Shown piece by piece: positions 35,354 to 43,918 of a stretch of 64,000 nucleotides of DNA. Both the position numbers and the translations under genes were made by a program. The notes beneath the pieces were generated by a model that saw nothing but the letters and a program-made list of their open reading frames with translations, had not been told where the DNA came from and did not search any database. Source of the stretch: Parabacteroides acidifaciens (lineage in GTDB: Bacteria > Bacteroidota > Bacteroidia > Bacteroidales > Tannerellaceae); assembly GCF_003363715.1 (NCBI RefSeq), contig NZ_QREV01000016.1, positions 29,692 through 93,691 of the forward strand, read 5' to 3'. The stretch's first letter is position 1. Every line of letters starts with the position of its first letter.

Positions 35354-36538
35354 ATGAGTAACAAATATCTATTCAGAACATTTCTGACCTGCTTTTTCTT
35401 GCTGGGCTTATTACACATACAGGCACAGGATTATCCGGCCAACCCGTTGGAAAAAGAGGGATACCGGCTGATCTTCCATGATGAATTCGACGGTAAGGAG
35501 ATCGACCGGACAAAATGGATTCCCGAATATTTGCCTTCTTGGCCGAAAGACCGATCTGTGTGTACTCCGACATACGAAATGAAGGATGGCATAATCCGGT
35601 TGACAATCGATAAGAACTCAAAAAATGAGTTTGATAAAGGTATGTATATCTCCGGTTTTATGAGTGCCAGCCGTACCGGTATGCACCACTATGATCCGAA
35701 GCGGAAAGCACTTCATCAAATTAAAACAGAAGCTACGCAAATCAATCAGTATGGATATTATGAGATGCGAGCCAAGATGCAGGCGGGAGGCGGTGTCCAT
35801 TGCGCTTGGTGGTTGATCGGATTCGAAGATGATCCGAACCAGAGTTGCGAAATCGATATCTTCGAGATATTAGGAACTGATGTGGATCGTATCTGGTCAA
35901 CGGTGCATAGTTGGAAAGATTCGACGATAAAGTATCATACGGAACATCCCTGGTTTGCTAATAAGAAACTGGCGGAAGAATTTCATATCTATGGCTTTGA
36001 CTGGACACCTGAAGGTGTAACCGTCTATGTGGATGGCATTCAGGTGATGACGCATAAAGCGGCGATAACCTATCCGCTGATCCAGATTATCTCTTTCTAT
36101 GATAACCGGAAAGCAAAGAACGGTTGGACCGGAACTTATGATCCATCTGTTCCGTATCCGAAAAGTTTCGACATCGATTATATCCGTATGTACAAGAAGA
36201 TCCCTGAAGGTTACCGGGCTGTACCGGAAAATGAATTGCAAATCACATCCATTGAGCCGGCACGCTTGCAGGTGTCCGAAGGAAAAGCTACCTTGCGCGA
36301 CATTGACGGACATGTGACACGTGAATTGTTGTACACGCCTTCTTTTGTGAATGTTCATTATAACGACGGTACGGTTACACAGCAGTTTGTCGAATGGGAA
36401 CCGTTGAGCGATACAGCCTTTCGCCGGGTGCAGGAAGCCGGAACAGTCATCGTAAATGGCAAGATTACCGGCCTGCCGGATGTTTTGCTGAAAGGACGGG
36501 AGGCTACATTAATAATAACAACGACTAAAAACGATTGA
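35354..36538 (+). CDS. GH16-family endo-acting glycoside hydrolase
   Basis: Secreted endo-beta-glycosidase of the laminarinase/galactanase/keratanase clan, 394 residues. A signal peptide ends about residue 25 (HIQAQ). The catalytic GH16 domain (about 36-285) has the active-site motif EIDIFE: nucleophile Glu166, assisting Asp168, acid/base Glu171. Flanking strands read YYEMRAKMQAGGGVHCAWWL and FHIYGFDWTPEGVTVYVDG, typical of the family. A C-terminal all-beta domain (about 295-394) may be Ig-like. The linkage cleaved cannot be fixed; because a GH89 exo-alpha-GlcNAc-ase shares the operon, attack on mucin-type poly-LacNAc chains is a reasonable inference, while beta-glucan or agar-type activity is possible. 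The stop is 1 bp before the next ATG. Confidence 0.9.
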   Translation: MSNKYLFRTFLTCFFLLGLLHIQAQDYPANPLEKEGYRLIFHDEFDGKEIDRTKWIPEYLPSWPKDRSVCTPTYEMKDGIIRLTIDKNSKNEFDKGMYISGFMSASRTGMHHYDPKRKALHQIKTEATQINQYGYYEMRAKMQAGGGVHCAWWLIGFEDDPNQSCEIDIFEILGTDVDRIWSTVHSWKDSTIKYHTEHPWFANKKLAEEFHIYGFDWTPEGVTVYVDGIQVMTHKAAITYPLIQIISFYDNRKAKNGWTGTYDPSVPYPKSFDIDYIRMYKKIPEGYRAVPENELQITSIEPARLQVSEGKATLRDIDGHVTRELLYTPSFVNVHYNDGTVTQQFVEWEPLSDTAFRRVQEAGTVIVNGKITGLPDVLLKGREATLIITTTKND

Positions 36539-36539
36539 T

Positions 36540-38111
36540 ATGAAAAACATAACAACCCTGATGCTGGCAGCTATATGGACGTTTGGGAGCTTTGCCTCTT
36601 GCGGTTCCGATGTCCGGCATCGTACTTTCCGGGGCATTTATGCGGATGATCCGGCGGGTATGGAAGGGCTATATAATCCCGAAAGAGGGTTCCGGCTCGA
36701 AGTGGCATTGGATGTGACGGAAAAGAACTATGTCTGGGCTCCGGAAAAATATCCGGATATCACCTCTTATCTGGAAGAACAGTCTGATATTTATGCATCC
36801 GACAGCGTCTCTTTGGTGCAAACCTATTTCTATCTGACAGGTGCTGTCGGGAAAGATTTGACAGAGGCGGATTTCCGGACGATGGACGTTTTCTTTGATA
36901 AATTGCGTGAACTTGGAAAAAAAGCAGTACTCCGTTTTGCCTACGAAACCCAATTTATGGGAAGGGCGGCAACAGGGCCGACGTTGGAAGATATCGTCCG
37001 TCATACCGAGCAGCTCCAACCTTTCCTCGAAAAGAACAAAGATGTGATCCAGGTCGTACAAGCCGGCATGATCGGTGCTTGGGGAGAATGGCACAGTTCT
37101 TTTCATGGCCTGGAGAAATCGGACGATACGAAACGGACCATATTGCAGCATATTTGCCGGATGACACCCGAAGGACGTGCCGTGCAGATTCGTGTGCCTG
37201 AATATAAAAACCTGCTGGACCCGGCTTTGGCTGATTATAAGCGTGTCTCTTTCCACGACGATTTTATTGTGATCAAGAAGCACCAGTGGGATGGCGGAAT
37301 GTCCGAGGGAACACCGGCTTACGAGCAGATTGTACGGCAGTCTCCTTTTCTGCCGGTCGACGGGGAACTGCCCTGGGGAACCTGGAGCATGAACGAGGAC
37401 CCCGATAATCCCGAAGCCGGATGGGTGATCGACGGATTACAGACAGCGCGCCGCCTGTTCCTGCAACATTTCACTTCGCTTAGCGCGATCCATAATTATA
37501 AAGAGAAGGACACGAAGGATAAATATTCTATGATGTACTGGAAGGAGACTCCGGTTTCCAGGACATTCCTGGAAGAAAACAAGATGCCGGTATCGGATGG
37601 ATATTTCACAAAGAAAGATGGTTCCGCAGTAGAACGGAATGTGTTCGATTATATTCGTGACCATCTTGGGTATCGTATCGAATTGCAGGAAATGACAGCA
37701 CCTGCCGCTTTGGCTTCCGGCCAGGCGAATCCGGTAGAGATCTCACTGGTTAACCGGGGATTCTCGACTTTGTTTAACGAGCATCCGGTCTATTTGGTTC
37801 TGGTCGATATGTCCGGCAAGGTCTGTCATACGGCCTTGACAGATGCGAATGTGAACGATTGGCAGCCGTATGAACCGGATAATAGCGCATGCACTCCGTT
37901 GATACATACGATTTCGACCGATCTGCAAATCCCGGCCGGCCTGGAAAAAGGGACGTATCGCCTCGGCCTCTGGATTCCGGACGGTTCCGGCCGTTTGTTG
38001 TATGATAACCGTTTTGCGATCCGTTGTGCGAATGGCGATACGCAATGGTGGGTATCGCCTGACGGAAAATATGGCGTCAACATATTGTTGGATAATATCT
38101 CGATCCAATAA
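36540..38111 (+). CDS. DUF4874/DUF4832 lipoprotein, possible TIM-barrel glycosidase
   Basis: Surface or periplasmic lipoprotein of 523 residues, of a family without a fixed activity. The lipobox is FASC (Cys21). The N-terminal DUF4874 part carries the hallmark LYNPERGFRLE (about 44-54) and the loop AGMIGAWGEWHSSF (about 180-193), whose GEW glutamate looks like a catalytic residue of a (beta/alpha)8 barrel. The second half is DUF4832, ending in a beta domain with FNEHPVYLVLVD and GTYRLGLWIPDGSGRLLYDN. It is translated almost directly after the GH16 gene (1 bp between stop and ATG), so it very probably acts on the same glycan. I do not know a substrate for this family. Confidence 0.82.
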   Translation: MKNITTLMLAAIWTFGSFASCGSDVRHRTFRGIYADDPAGMEGLYNPERGFRLEVALDVTEKNYVWAPEKYPDITSYLEEQSDIYASDSVSLVQTYFYLTGAVGKDLTEADFRTMDVFFDKLRELGKKAVLRFAYETQFMGRAATGPTLEDIVRHTEQLQPFLEKNKDVIQVVQAGMIGAWGEWHSSFHGLEKSDDTKRTILQHICRMTPEGRAVQIRVPEYKNLLDPALADYKRVSFHDDFIVIKKHQWDGGMSEGTPAYEQIVRQSPFLPVDGELPWGTWSMNEDPDNPEAGWVIDGLQTARRLFLQHFTSLSAIHNYKEKDTKDKYSMMYWKETPVSRTFLEENKMPVSDGYFTKKDGSAVERNVFDYIRDHLGYRIELQEMTAPAALASGQANPVEISLVNRGFSTLFNEHPVYLVLVDMSGKVCHTALTDANVNDWQPYEPDNSACTPLIHTISTDLQIPAGLEKGTYRLGLWIPDGSGRLLYDNRFAIRCANGDTQWWVSPDGKYGVNILLDNISIQ

Positions 38112-38162
38112 ACAGTATTTCCTGAAAATCGGCGGATAACTTTAATAACATCAGACTAAGAC

Positions 38163-39074
38163 ATGGATTACCAACAAATTCTTGAGAATATCTATCTGAA
38201 GATACAGCCTTATGCACAGGTTGGCAAGCAGGCAGATTATATCCCGGCATTGGCAAACGTCGATCCGGATCAATTCGGTATGTGTATTAACACAGTACAG
38301 GGAGAGGTCTTTATGCAAGGAAATGCGACGACCCGCTTCTCTATCCAGAGTATATCGAAAGTGTTTTTATTGGCCATGTGCCTTAGTTTCGAAGGGGAAG
38401 AACTGTGGCGGAGGGTAGGAAAAGAGCCTTCCGGTACAGCCTTCAATTCGTTAGTCCAATTGGAAGTGGAGAAGGGGATTCCCCGTAACCCGTTTATTAA
38501 TGCCGGCGCTATCGTACTGGCCGATGTATTGCTGAAGCATTTGAAGCATCCGAAAGAAGATTTCCTTCGTTTTGTCCGGAACCTGTGTGGGAATGACTCT
38601 ATTTCCTACAATGAGGAAGTGGCCCGGTCTGAACGGGAGAAAAGTTATTTGAATGCAGCGATTGCCAATCTGCTGAAATACCATCACAATATAGAGGGGG
38701 AGATAGAAGAAGTACTTCATTTCTATTTCTTGCAGTGCTCCATAGAGATGAGTTGTCATGATTTGTCCAATGCGTTTTTAGCTTTCGCACATTATTCTCC
38801 TTTTGAGTATGGGGAAATTAAGCTAACTTCTTCACAAGTCAAACGTATGAATGCCATTATGCAAACATGCGGCTTTTATGACGAAGCGGGTGAGTTTTCC
38901 TATCTGGTCGGATTGCCGGGTAAGAGCGGTGTGGGCGGAGGCATTGCCGCTATTTATCCGCAGCGTTATTCGGTTGCAGTATGGAGTCCCCGGTTGAATC
39001 AGAAAGGGAACTCGGTGATGGGAATCAAGGCGCTGGAATTGTTGACTACGGAGACGGAGGATTCGATTTTCTGA
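38163..39074 (+). CDS. glsA: Glutaminase A
   Basis: Hydrolyses glutamine to glutamate and ammonia. The 303-residue protein has no signal peptide and is cytoplasmic. The beta-lactamase-like catalytic motif is in TRFSIQSISKVF: Ser63 and Lys66. Other conserved parts are NPFINAGAIV (about 113-122), SYNEEVARSE with Glu/Asn ligands, and the C-terminal LPGKSGVGGGIAAIYP, all characteristic of bacterial Glutaminase proteins. Length is normal. Its position between the DUF4832 and GH89 genes is unusual, since glsA normally sits in nitrogen or acid-resistance loci; here it may supply or recycle nitrogen linked to amino-sugar metabolism, which is inference. Confidence 0.93.
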   Translation: MDYQQILENIYLKIQPYAQVGKQADYIPALANVDPDQFGMCINTVQGEVFMQGNATTRFSIQSISKVFLLAMCLSFEGEELWRRVGKEPSGTAFNSLVQLEVEKGIPRNPFINAGAIVLADVLLKHLKHPKEDFLRFVRNLCGNDSISYNEEVARSEREKSYLNAAIANLLKYHHNIEGEIEEVLHFYFLQCSIEMSCHDLSNAFLAFAHYSPFEYGEIKLTSSQVKRMNAIMQTCGFYDEAGEFSYLVGLPGKSGVGGGIAAIYPQRYSVAVWSPRLNQKGNSVMGIKALELLTTETEDSIF

Positions 39075-39137
39075 TAAATAAAAGTGGAATAATGGCTTGT
39101 AAGTAGTAATAATAATTGATTGTCTAAACATATTCGA

Positions 39138-41291
39138 ATGAGAATTATTCATATCCTCGGCATGTTGCTGATTGCGCTTGCCGTGAAAGCCGCTTCTCCT
39201 ATCGAAGGGCTGTTGGAACGCATTGATAAAGGTGCGTCGCGTAAATTTGTGATTGAACAGGTGAAATCGCCTGTTGATTTTTTTGAACTTGACCAGAAAG
39301 GCGACAAGGTGGTGATCCGAGGGAATAACTATGTGAGTATCGCTTCCGGGTTGAACTGGTATCTGAAATATTATGCCGGAGTCCATCTTTCCTGGAACGG
39401 TATGCAGGCAAAACTGCCTGAAGTACTGCCTGCTGTGAAACAGAAGGAACGTCGTGAAACGGATATGAAGTACCGGTATGATTTTAACTATTGTACCTTT
39501 TCCTATACGATGGCGTTCTGGGATTGGGAACGGTGGGAGAAAGAGATCGACTGGATGGCCTTGCACGGTATAAACCTGCCGTTGGCAATGGTCGGGACAG
39601 ACGGCGTCTGGCAGAATGTGCTGAGCAAACTGGGCTATACGAAAGAGGAGATCAACGAGTTCGTGGCCGGTCCGGGTTTTCAGGCCTGGTGGCTGATGAA
39701 CAACCTCGAAGGTTGGGGCGGGCCGAATCCCGACAGCTGGTATAAGCAGCAGATAGCCCTTCAGAAACGTATCATCGGACGGATGCGCGAATATGGCATC
39801 GAGCCTGTCTTACCGGGCTATTCCGGCATGGTTCCCCACAATGCAAAGGAAAAATTAGGGCTGAATGTTTCGGACCCGGGGCTGTGGAACGGATATCGCC
39901 GTCCCGCATTCCTGCAACCGACAGATCCGCGTTTCCAGGAGATCGCTTCCTTATATTATAAGGAGATGAACAAACTGTACGGCAAAGCGAACTATTATAG
40001 CATGGACCCGTTCCATGAAGGCGGAAGTGTAGCCGGTGTGGATCTGGACGCCGCCGGAAAAGCGATTATGCAGGCGATGAAGAAGAATAATCCGAAAGCT
40101 GTCTGGGTGGCCCAGGCATGGCAGGCGAACCCTCGCCCGAAAATGATCGGGAATCTGGAAGCCGGCGATTTGATCGCGTTGGATTTGTTTGCCGAGAGCC
40201 GTCCCCAGTGGGGCGATCCCGAATCGACCTGGTACCGGAAAGACGGTTTCGGGCAGCACGATTGGATTTACTGTATGTTGCTGAACTACGGCGGTAACGT
40301 CGGATTGCACGGGAAGATGAAACATGTGATCGACGAGTTCTACAAAGCAAAGGAAAGTCCGTTCGGCAAGACTTTGAAAGGTGTCGGCATGACGATGGAA
40401 GGAAGCGAGAACAACCCGGTTATGTTCGAACTGTTGACCGAGCTGCCTTGGCGGCCGCAGCATTTCGACAAGGACCAGTGGTTGAAGGAGTACACGGCAG
40501 CCCGTTATGGGAAAAGTAATCCGACCGTGCAGGAGGCCTGGATCTTGTTGAGCAATTCCATTTATAACTGTCCGGATGCAAATACGCAGCAGGGAACGCA
40601 TGAATCCGTATTTTGTGCCCGTCCAACCGAACACCCGTATGAGGTTTCGAGTTGGTCGGAAATGAAGGATTATTATGATCCGAGCGATGTGATCCGCGCT
40701 GCTGCCCTGATGGTATCCGTTGCCGATCAGTTCAAAGGAAATAATAATTTCGAATATGATCTGGTCGATATTGTCCGCCAGGCGATCGCCGAGCGGGGAC
40801 GCCTGACGGAAAAGGTGGCGGAAGCGGCCTATGCCGCCGGTGACAAAGTGCTGTATAAAGAAGCTGCCGACCGCTTCCTGCGGCTGATCCTTCTACAGGA
40901 TGAACTGTTGGGAACACGTTCCGAGTTTAAGGTCGGAACTTGGATCGGCCGTGCCCGCAGTCTTGGAAATACTGCCGGAGAAAAGGACCTGTATGAATGG
41001 AATGCCCGTGTACAGATAACTACCTGGGGGAACCGCAATGCTGCCGACGACGGAGGCCTGCGCGACTATGCTCATCGGGAATGGAACGGTATCTTGAAAG
41101 ACTTTTATTATATGCGCTGGAAAACCTGGTTCGACTATCAGATGCTGCGGTTGGAAGGCAAGAATCCTGCCGAAATCGATTTTTATGCAATCGAAGAACC
41201 CTGGACAAAAGCGACAAATGCCTATCCGAGCGAACCGGAAGGCGATTGTATTCCGACGGTAAAACGTATATTTGCAGAAATATTTGACTAA
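39138..41291 (+). CDS. GH89 alpha-N-acetylglucosaminidase
   Basis: Exo-enzyme releasing terminal alpha-linked GlcNAc, as in GlcNAc-alpha1,4-Gal caps of gastric-type mucin or in heparan sulfate. The 717-residue protein has a signal peptide (about 1-20, ending AVKAA). An N-terminal alpha/beta domain is followed by the NAGLU barrel with RYDFNYCTFSYTMAFWDWER and EIDWMALHGINLPLAM, near-identical in pattern to human NAGLU. The expected catalytic glutamates are Glu294 in SMDPFHEGG and Glu421 in GMTMEGSENN. A helical C-terminal domain follows. The ATG at 39138 is preferred to a TTG at 39120 because it gives a clean signal peptide. The GH31 gene begins 10 bp downstream. Confidence 0.93.
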   Translation: MRIIHILGMLLIALAVKAASPIEGLLERIDKGASRKFVIEQVKSPVDFFELDQKGDKVVIRGNNYVSIASGLNWYLKYYAGVHLSWNGMQAKLPEVLPAVKQKERRETDMKYRYDFNYCTFSYTMAFWDWERWEKEIDWMALHGINLPLAMVGTDGVWQNVLSKLGYTKEEINEFVAGPGFQAWWLMNNLEGWGGPNPDSWYKQQIALQKRIIGRMREYGIEPVLPGYSGMVPHNAKEKLGLNVSDPGLWNGYRRPAFLQPTDPRFQEIASLYYKEMNKLYGKANYYSMDPFHEGGSVAGVDLDAAGKAIMQAMKKNNPKAVWVAQAWQANPRPKMIGNLEAGDLIALDLFAESRPQWGDPESTWYRKDGFGQHDWIYCMLLNYGGNVGLHGKMKHVIDEFYKAKESPFGKTLKGVGMTMEGSENNPVMFELLTELPWRPQHFDKDQWLKEYTAARYGKSNPTVQEAWILLSNSIYNCPDANTQQGTHESVFCARPTEHPYEVSSWSEMKDYYDPSDVIRAAALMVSVADQFKGNNNFEYDLVDIVRQAIAERGRLTEKVAEAAYAAGDKVLYKEAADRFLRLILLQDELLGTRSEFKVGTWIGRARSLGNTAGEKDLYEWNARVQITTWGNRNAADDGGLRDYAHREWNGILKDFYYMRWKTWFDYQMLRLEGKNPAEIDFYAIEEPWTKATNAYPSEPEGDCIPTVKRIFAEIFD

Positions 41292-41301
41292 TCATTATAT
41301 C

Positions 41302-42897
41302 ATGAATCAAAAAACAATTTATCTTCTTTTACTGGCTCTTTTGACATTGCCCTGCTTTGCCGGAAGCAAGTATGAATCGAAAATATCTTCTCTTGCCGGA
41401 GAAAAGTGGTGGGGCGGCATGGTCGCCTTAGGCTCGAAGATGCCTTTTGAAGGGGACTTGCGCCTGTTCGACCTCTCTGCCGAGAACCTGAATAACCAGA
41501 ATGTGCCGCTGCTGCTTTCTTCCGAAGGACGGTATATCTGGAGCGACAAGCCTTTTTCTTTTAAGGTGGAGAATGGGGAGCTGCGTCTCTATTCCGATTA
41601 TGAGAAAATGGAGCCGGTCCTGGCGGGGCGGACATTACGGGATGCTTATATGGCGGCCTCTACAAAATATTTCCCGCCTTCGGGACAGTTGCCGGACCCG
41701 CTGTTTTTCTCCATGCCGCAGTATAATACCTGGATCGAGCTGATGTACAACCAGAATCAGGAGGATATCCTGAAATATGCGGATAACGTGTTGGAGAACA
41801 AATTCCCGGTAGGCGTCTTTATGGTGGATGATAACTGGCAGAAATACTACGGTAATTTCGACTTCAAGCCCGAACGGTTTCCCGATCCGAAAGGGATGAT
41901 CGACCGTTTGCACCGTCAGGGTTTCAAGATCATGTTCTGGATTTGCCCGTTTGTCAGCCCGGACAGTCCCGAGTTTCGCGAACTTCAGCAGAAAGGGTAT
42001 CTGATCAAGAAGAAAGGGACGAATGCCGCAGCGATCATTCCCTGGTGGAACGGATACAGTGCTTGCTATGACCTGAGCAATCCGGCTGCGGCCGAACATC
42101 TGAAACAACAGTTGCGCGGTATGCAGGAAAAATACGGTGTGGACGGATTCAAGTTCGATGCCGGCGATATCGGGCACTATAATGATCCGGAGCTGGAGTT
42201 TTACGATAAGTCGGCCACTTCGGTAGATATGTGCCAATACTGGGCGAAGATCGGTTTGGACTTCCCGTTCAATGAATATCGTGCCGGATGGAAGATGGGC
42301 GGTGAGGCATTGGTGCAACGCTTAGGTGATAAAGACTATTCCTGGAAGGCTGTCGGTCTCCTTGTGCCGGATATGATTGCCGCCGGATTGCTGGGCTATG
42401 CGTATGCTTGCCCGGATATGATCGGCGGAGGACAGTTCGGCTCTTTCTTAGGTGTGGACCAGACGAAGCTCGATCAGGAACTGATCGTCCGTTCCTGCCA
42501 GGTGCATGCGTTGATGCCGATGATGCAATTCTCGGTAGCCCCCTGGCGCATCCTCGACGAGAAGCATTTGGCTATCTGTCGCGACTATGCGCATCTGCAC
42601 GAAAAGATGGGGACCTATATCCTCGAACTGGCCCATCATGCCGCCGAGACCGGTGAGCCGATCATCCGCCATATGGAATATGTATTCCCGCATCAGGGTT
42701 TCATCGATTGCAAGGACCAGTTTATGTTGGGCGACAAATATCTGGTTGCTCCCGTCCTGACGAAAGAACATACCCGCACAGTCATGTTGCCAAAAGGCGT
42801 ATGGCTGGACGATACAGGCAAAAAGTTCAAGGGACCGAAAACAATCGAAGTAACGGTACCGCTGGAACGTTTATCCTGGTTTGAGAAAATAAAGTAG
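41302..42897 (+). CDS. GH31-family alpha-glycosidase
   Basis: Retaining alpha-glycosidase of 531 residues with a signal peptide (about 1-20, ending CFAGS). It is shorter than many GH31 proteins because the C-terminal beta domains are reduced. The catalytic barrel shows VGVFMVDDNWQ (about 170-180), the nucleophile motif DGFKFDAGD with Asp286, and QRLGDKDYSW with the probable acid Asp343. The substrate could be alpha-Glc, alpha-Gal, alpha-Xyl or alpha-GalNAc; the family is polyspecific and I cannot choose from sequence. Association with GH89 and GH16 favours a host-glycan alpha-linked sugar. It ends the operon; a 41-bp repeat array starts at the base after its stop. The ATG at 41302 is chosen over an in-frame TTG at 41272 inside the GH89 gene. 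Confidence 0.88.
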   Translation: MNQKTIYLLLLALLTLPCFAGSKYESKISSLAGEKWWGGMVALGSKMPFEGDLRLFDLSAENLNNQNVPLLLSSEGRYIWSDKPFSFKVENGELRLYSDYEKMEPVLAGRTLRDAYMAASTKYFPPSGQLPDPLFFSMPQYNTWIELMYNQNQEDILKYADNVLENKFPVGVFMVDDNWQKYYGNFDFKPERFPDPKGMIDRLHRQGFKIMFWICPFVSPDSPEFRELQQKGYLIKKKGTNAAAIIPWWNGYSACYDLSNPAAAEHLKQQLRGMQEKYGVDGFKFDAGDIGHYNDPELEFYDKSATSVDMCQYWAKIGLDFPFNEYRAGWKMGGEALVQRLGDKDYSWKAVGLLVPDMIAAGLLGYAYACPDMIGGGQFGSFLGVDQTKLDQELIVRSCQVHALMPMMQFSVAPWRILDEKHLAICRDYAHLHEKMGTYILELAHHAAETGEPIIRHMEYVFPHQGFIDCKDQFMLGDKYLVAPVLTKEHTRTVMLPKGVWLDDTGKKFKGPKTIEVTVPLERLSWFEKIK

Positions 42898-43143
42898 GGA
42901 GGGTAGCCTTCTTACTGCAAAATGAAAAATTTGCGACCGGAAGGGTTCCGTCTAAGGACAAAATGAAAAATTTGTACTTGGACGGAGCCCTTCTTGTTGT
43001 AAAATGAAAAAATTACAGATAGATGGAAACCTTCTGATCTTGAAAAAATCTTTTTGTAATCAGATGGAACCCTTCTTGTGCAGAATGTCACCGTTTGTAA
43101 TCAGATGGAAGCCATCTTAGATAAAAAATAACAAAATGTTACA
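42898..43143. repeat. Tandem array of six units, period exactly 41 bp
   Basis: Units begin at 42898, 42939, 42980, 43021, 43062 and 43103. Each opens with a purine-rich block like GGACGGAGCCCTTCTT or AGATGGAACCCTTCTT and continues with an A/T-rich half, AAAATGAAAAATTTG in the first three units and diverged in the rest. The array begins immediately after the GH31 stop codon and ends about 105 bp before an ECF sigma gene. Units differ at many positions, so it is an old array. No coding capacity is conserved between units. Confidence 0.88.
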
Positions 43144-43223
43144 TTCGGGGCTGGGGCTTTGATTGGAGCGGTGCAATTGATGATGGATTTTTGGGCAATA
43201 TGTTTAATTACAAAAAATTGTCA

Positions 43224-43231
43224 TATCTTTA
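43224..43231 (+). promoter_or_regulatory. Weak -7-like element before the ECF sigma gene
   Basis: TATCTTTA differs from TAnnTTTG at one base and lies about 19 nt before the ATG at 43250. No convincing -33 element is seen. Confidence 0.35.
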
Positions 43232-43249
43232 TCGATCAAAAGAAAAGCC

Positions 43250-43807
43250 ATGGAGACAACAACCTCGGATATAAAAGCTTTTAATAAGTTGTTTGCTGAT
43301 TATCATGGATTGTTTGTGCGTTTCGCCAACACGTATATTCAAGATGATGCGGCAGCTGAGGATATTGCTGTCGAGGGAATTATGTACTATTGGGAAAACC
43401 GCCATACGCTTGCTTCCGACTCGAATATTCCGGCCTATATCCTGGAAACGATCAAACATAAATGTCTGAATTATCTCCGCCACCTTCGTGTCCGTGAAGA
43501 TGTGGAACAACGTCTTCGGGAGCATCAGCAACGTGTGACTAACCTGCGTATTGTCACCCTCGAAGCCTGCGACCCGCAGGAAATTTTCAGTGACGAGGCC
43601 CAACGCCTGGTGGACGAGGCTTTGGCGATGATGTCCGATAAAACCCGGCAAATCTTTATCATGAGCCGCTATGAGAATAAGACTTATCCGGAAATTGCCG
43701 CCCATTTCTCCCTGTCGGTCAAAAGTGTCGAATTTCATATATCCAAAGCCTTGAAGATACTGAAGGTGAAGCTGAAAGATTATATGACAATAATCTTGTT
43801 TCTGTAA
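43250..43807 (+). CDS. ECF-type RNA polymerase sigma factor
   Basis: Sigma-70 family factor of 185 residues that would direct transcription of the second PUL when released by its FecR partner. Region 2 spans about residues 9-75 (FADYHGLFVRFANTYIQDDA, with DIAVEGIMYYWENR where the family usually has the core-binding helix). Region 4 spans about 120-175 with ALAMMSDKTRQIFIMSRYEN and the helix-turn-helix TYPEIAAHFSLSVKSVEFHI. A glycosidase gene now separates it from the fecR at 45948, where most such loci have sigma and fecR adjacent. Confidence 0.93.
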   Translation: METTTSDIKAFNKLFADYHGLFVRFANTYIQDDAAAEDIAVEGIMYYWENRHTLASDSNIPAYILETIKHKCLNYLRHLRVREDVEQRLREHQQRVTNLRIVTLEACDPQEIFSDEAQRLVDEALAMMSDKTRQIFIMSRYENKTYPEIAAHFSLSVKSVEFHISKALKILKVKLKDYMTIILFL

Positions 43808-43842
43808 GAGAAAATCGTTTTCCGGGAAAAACAATCTGTTTA

Positions 43843-43883
43843 TTTAGGGGGTATCTTTGTTGAGGTGCTTATAAATATATGGA
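43843..43883. repeat. Direct repeat, copy 1 (upstream of six-hairpin glycosidase)
   Basis: A 41-bp sequence containing TTTAGGGGGT, then TGAGGTGCTTAT and ATATATGGA, 37 of 41 positions identical to 45912-45952. It lies where the upstream region of fecR would be expected, right after the sigma gene. Confidence 0.85.
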
Positions 43884-43917
43884 ACTTGAAAAACACATCA
43901 CCAATATTTGTAAATAA
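43879..43917 (+). pseudogene. 12-residue leader ORF, possible remnant of a fecR start
   Basis: ATG at 43879 opens MELEKHITNICK and stops at 43915-43917, one base before the ATG of the glycosidase gene. The ATG sits at the same place in the direct repeat as the real fecR ATG at 45948. The residues resemble the beginning of a FecR protein, so this may be a decayed fecR 5' end, or a translated leader coupled to the glycosidase. Confidence 0.35.
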
Positions 43918-43918
43918 T

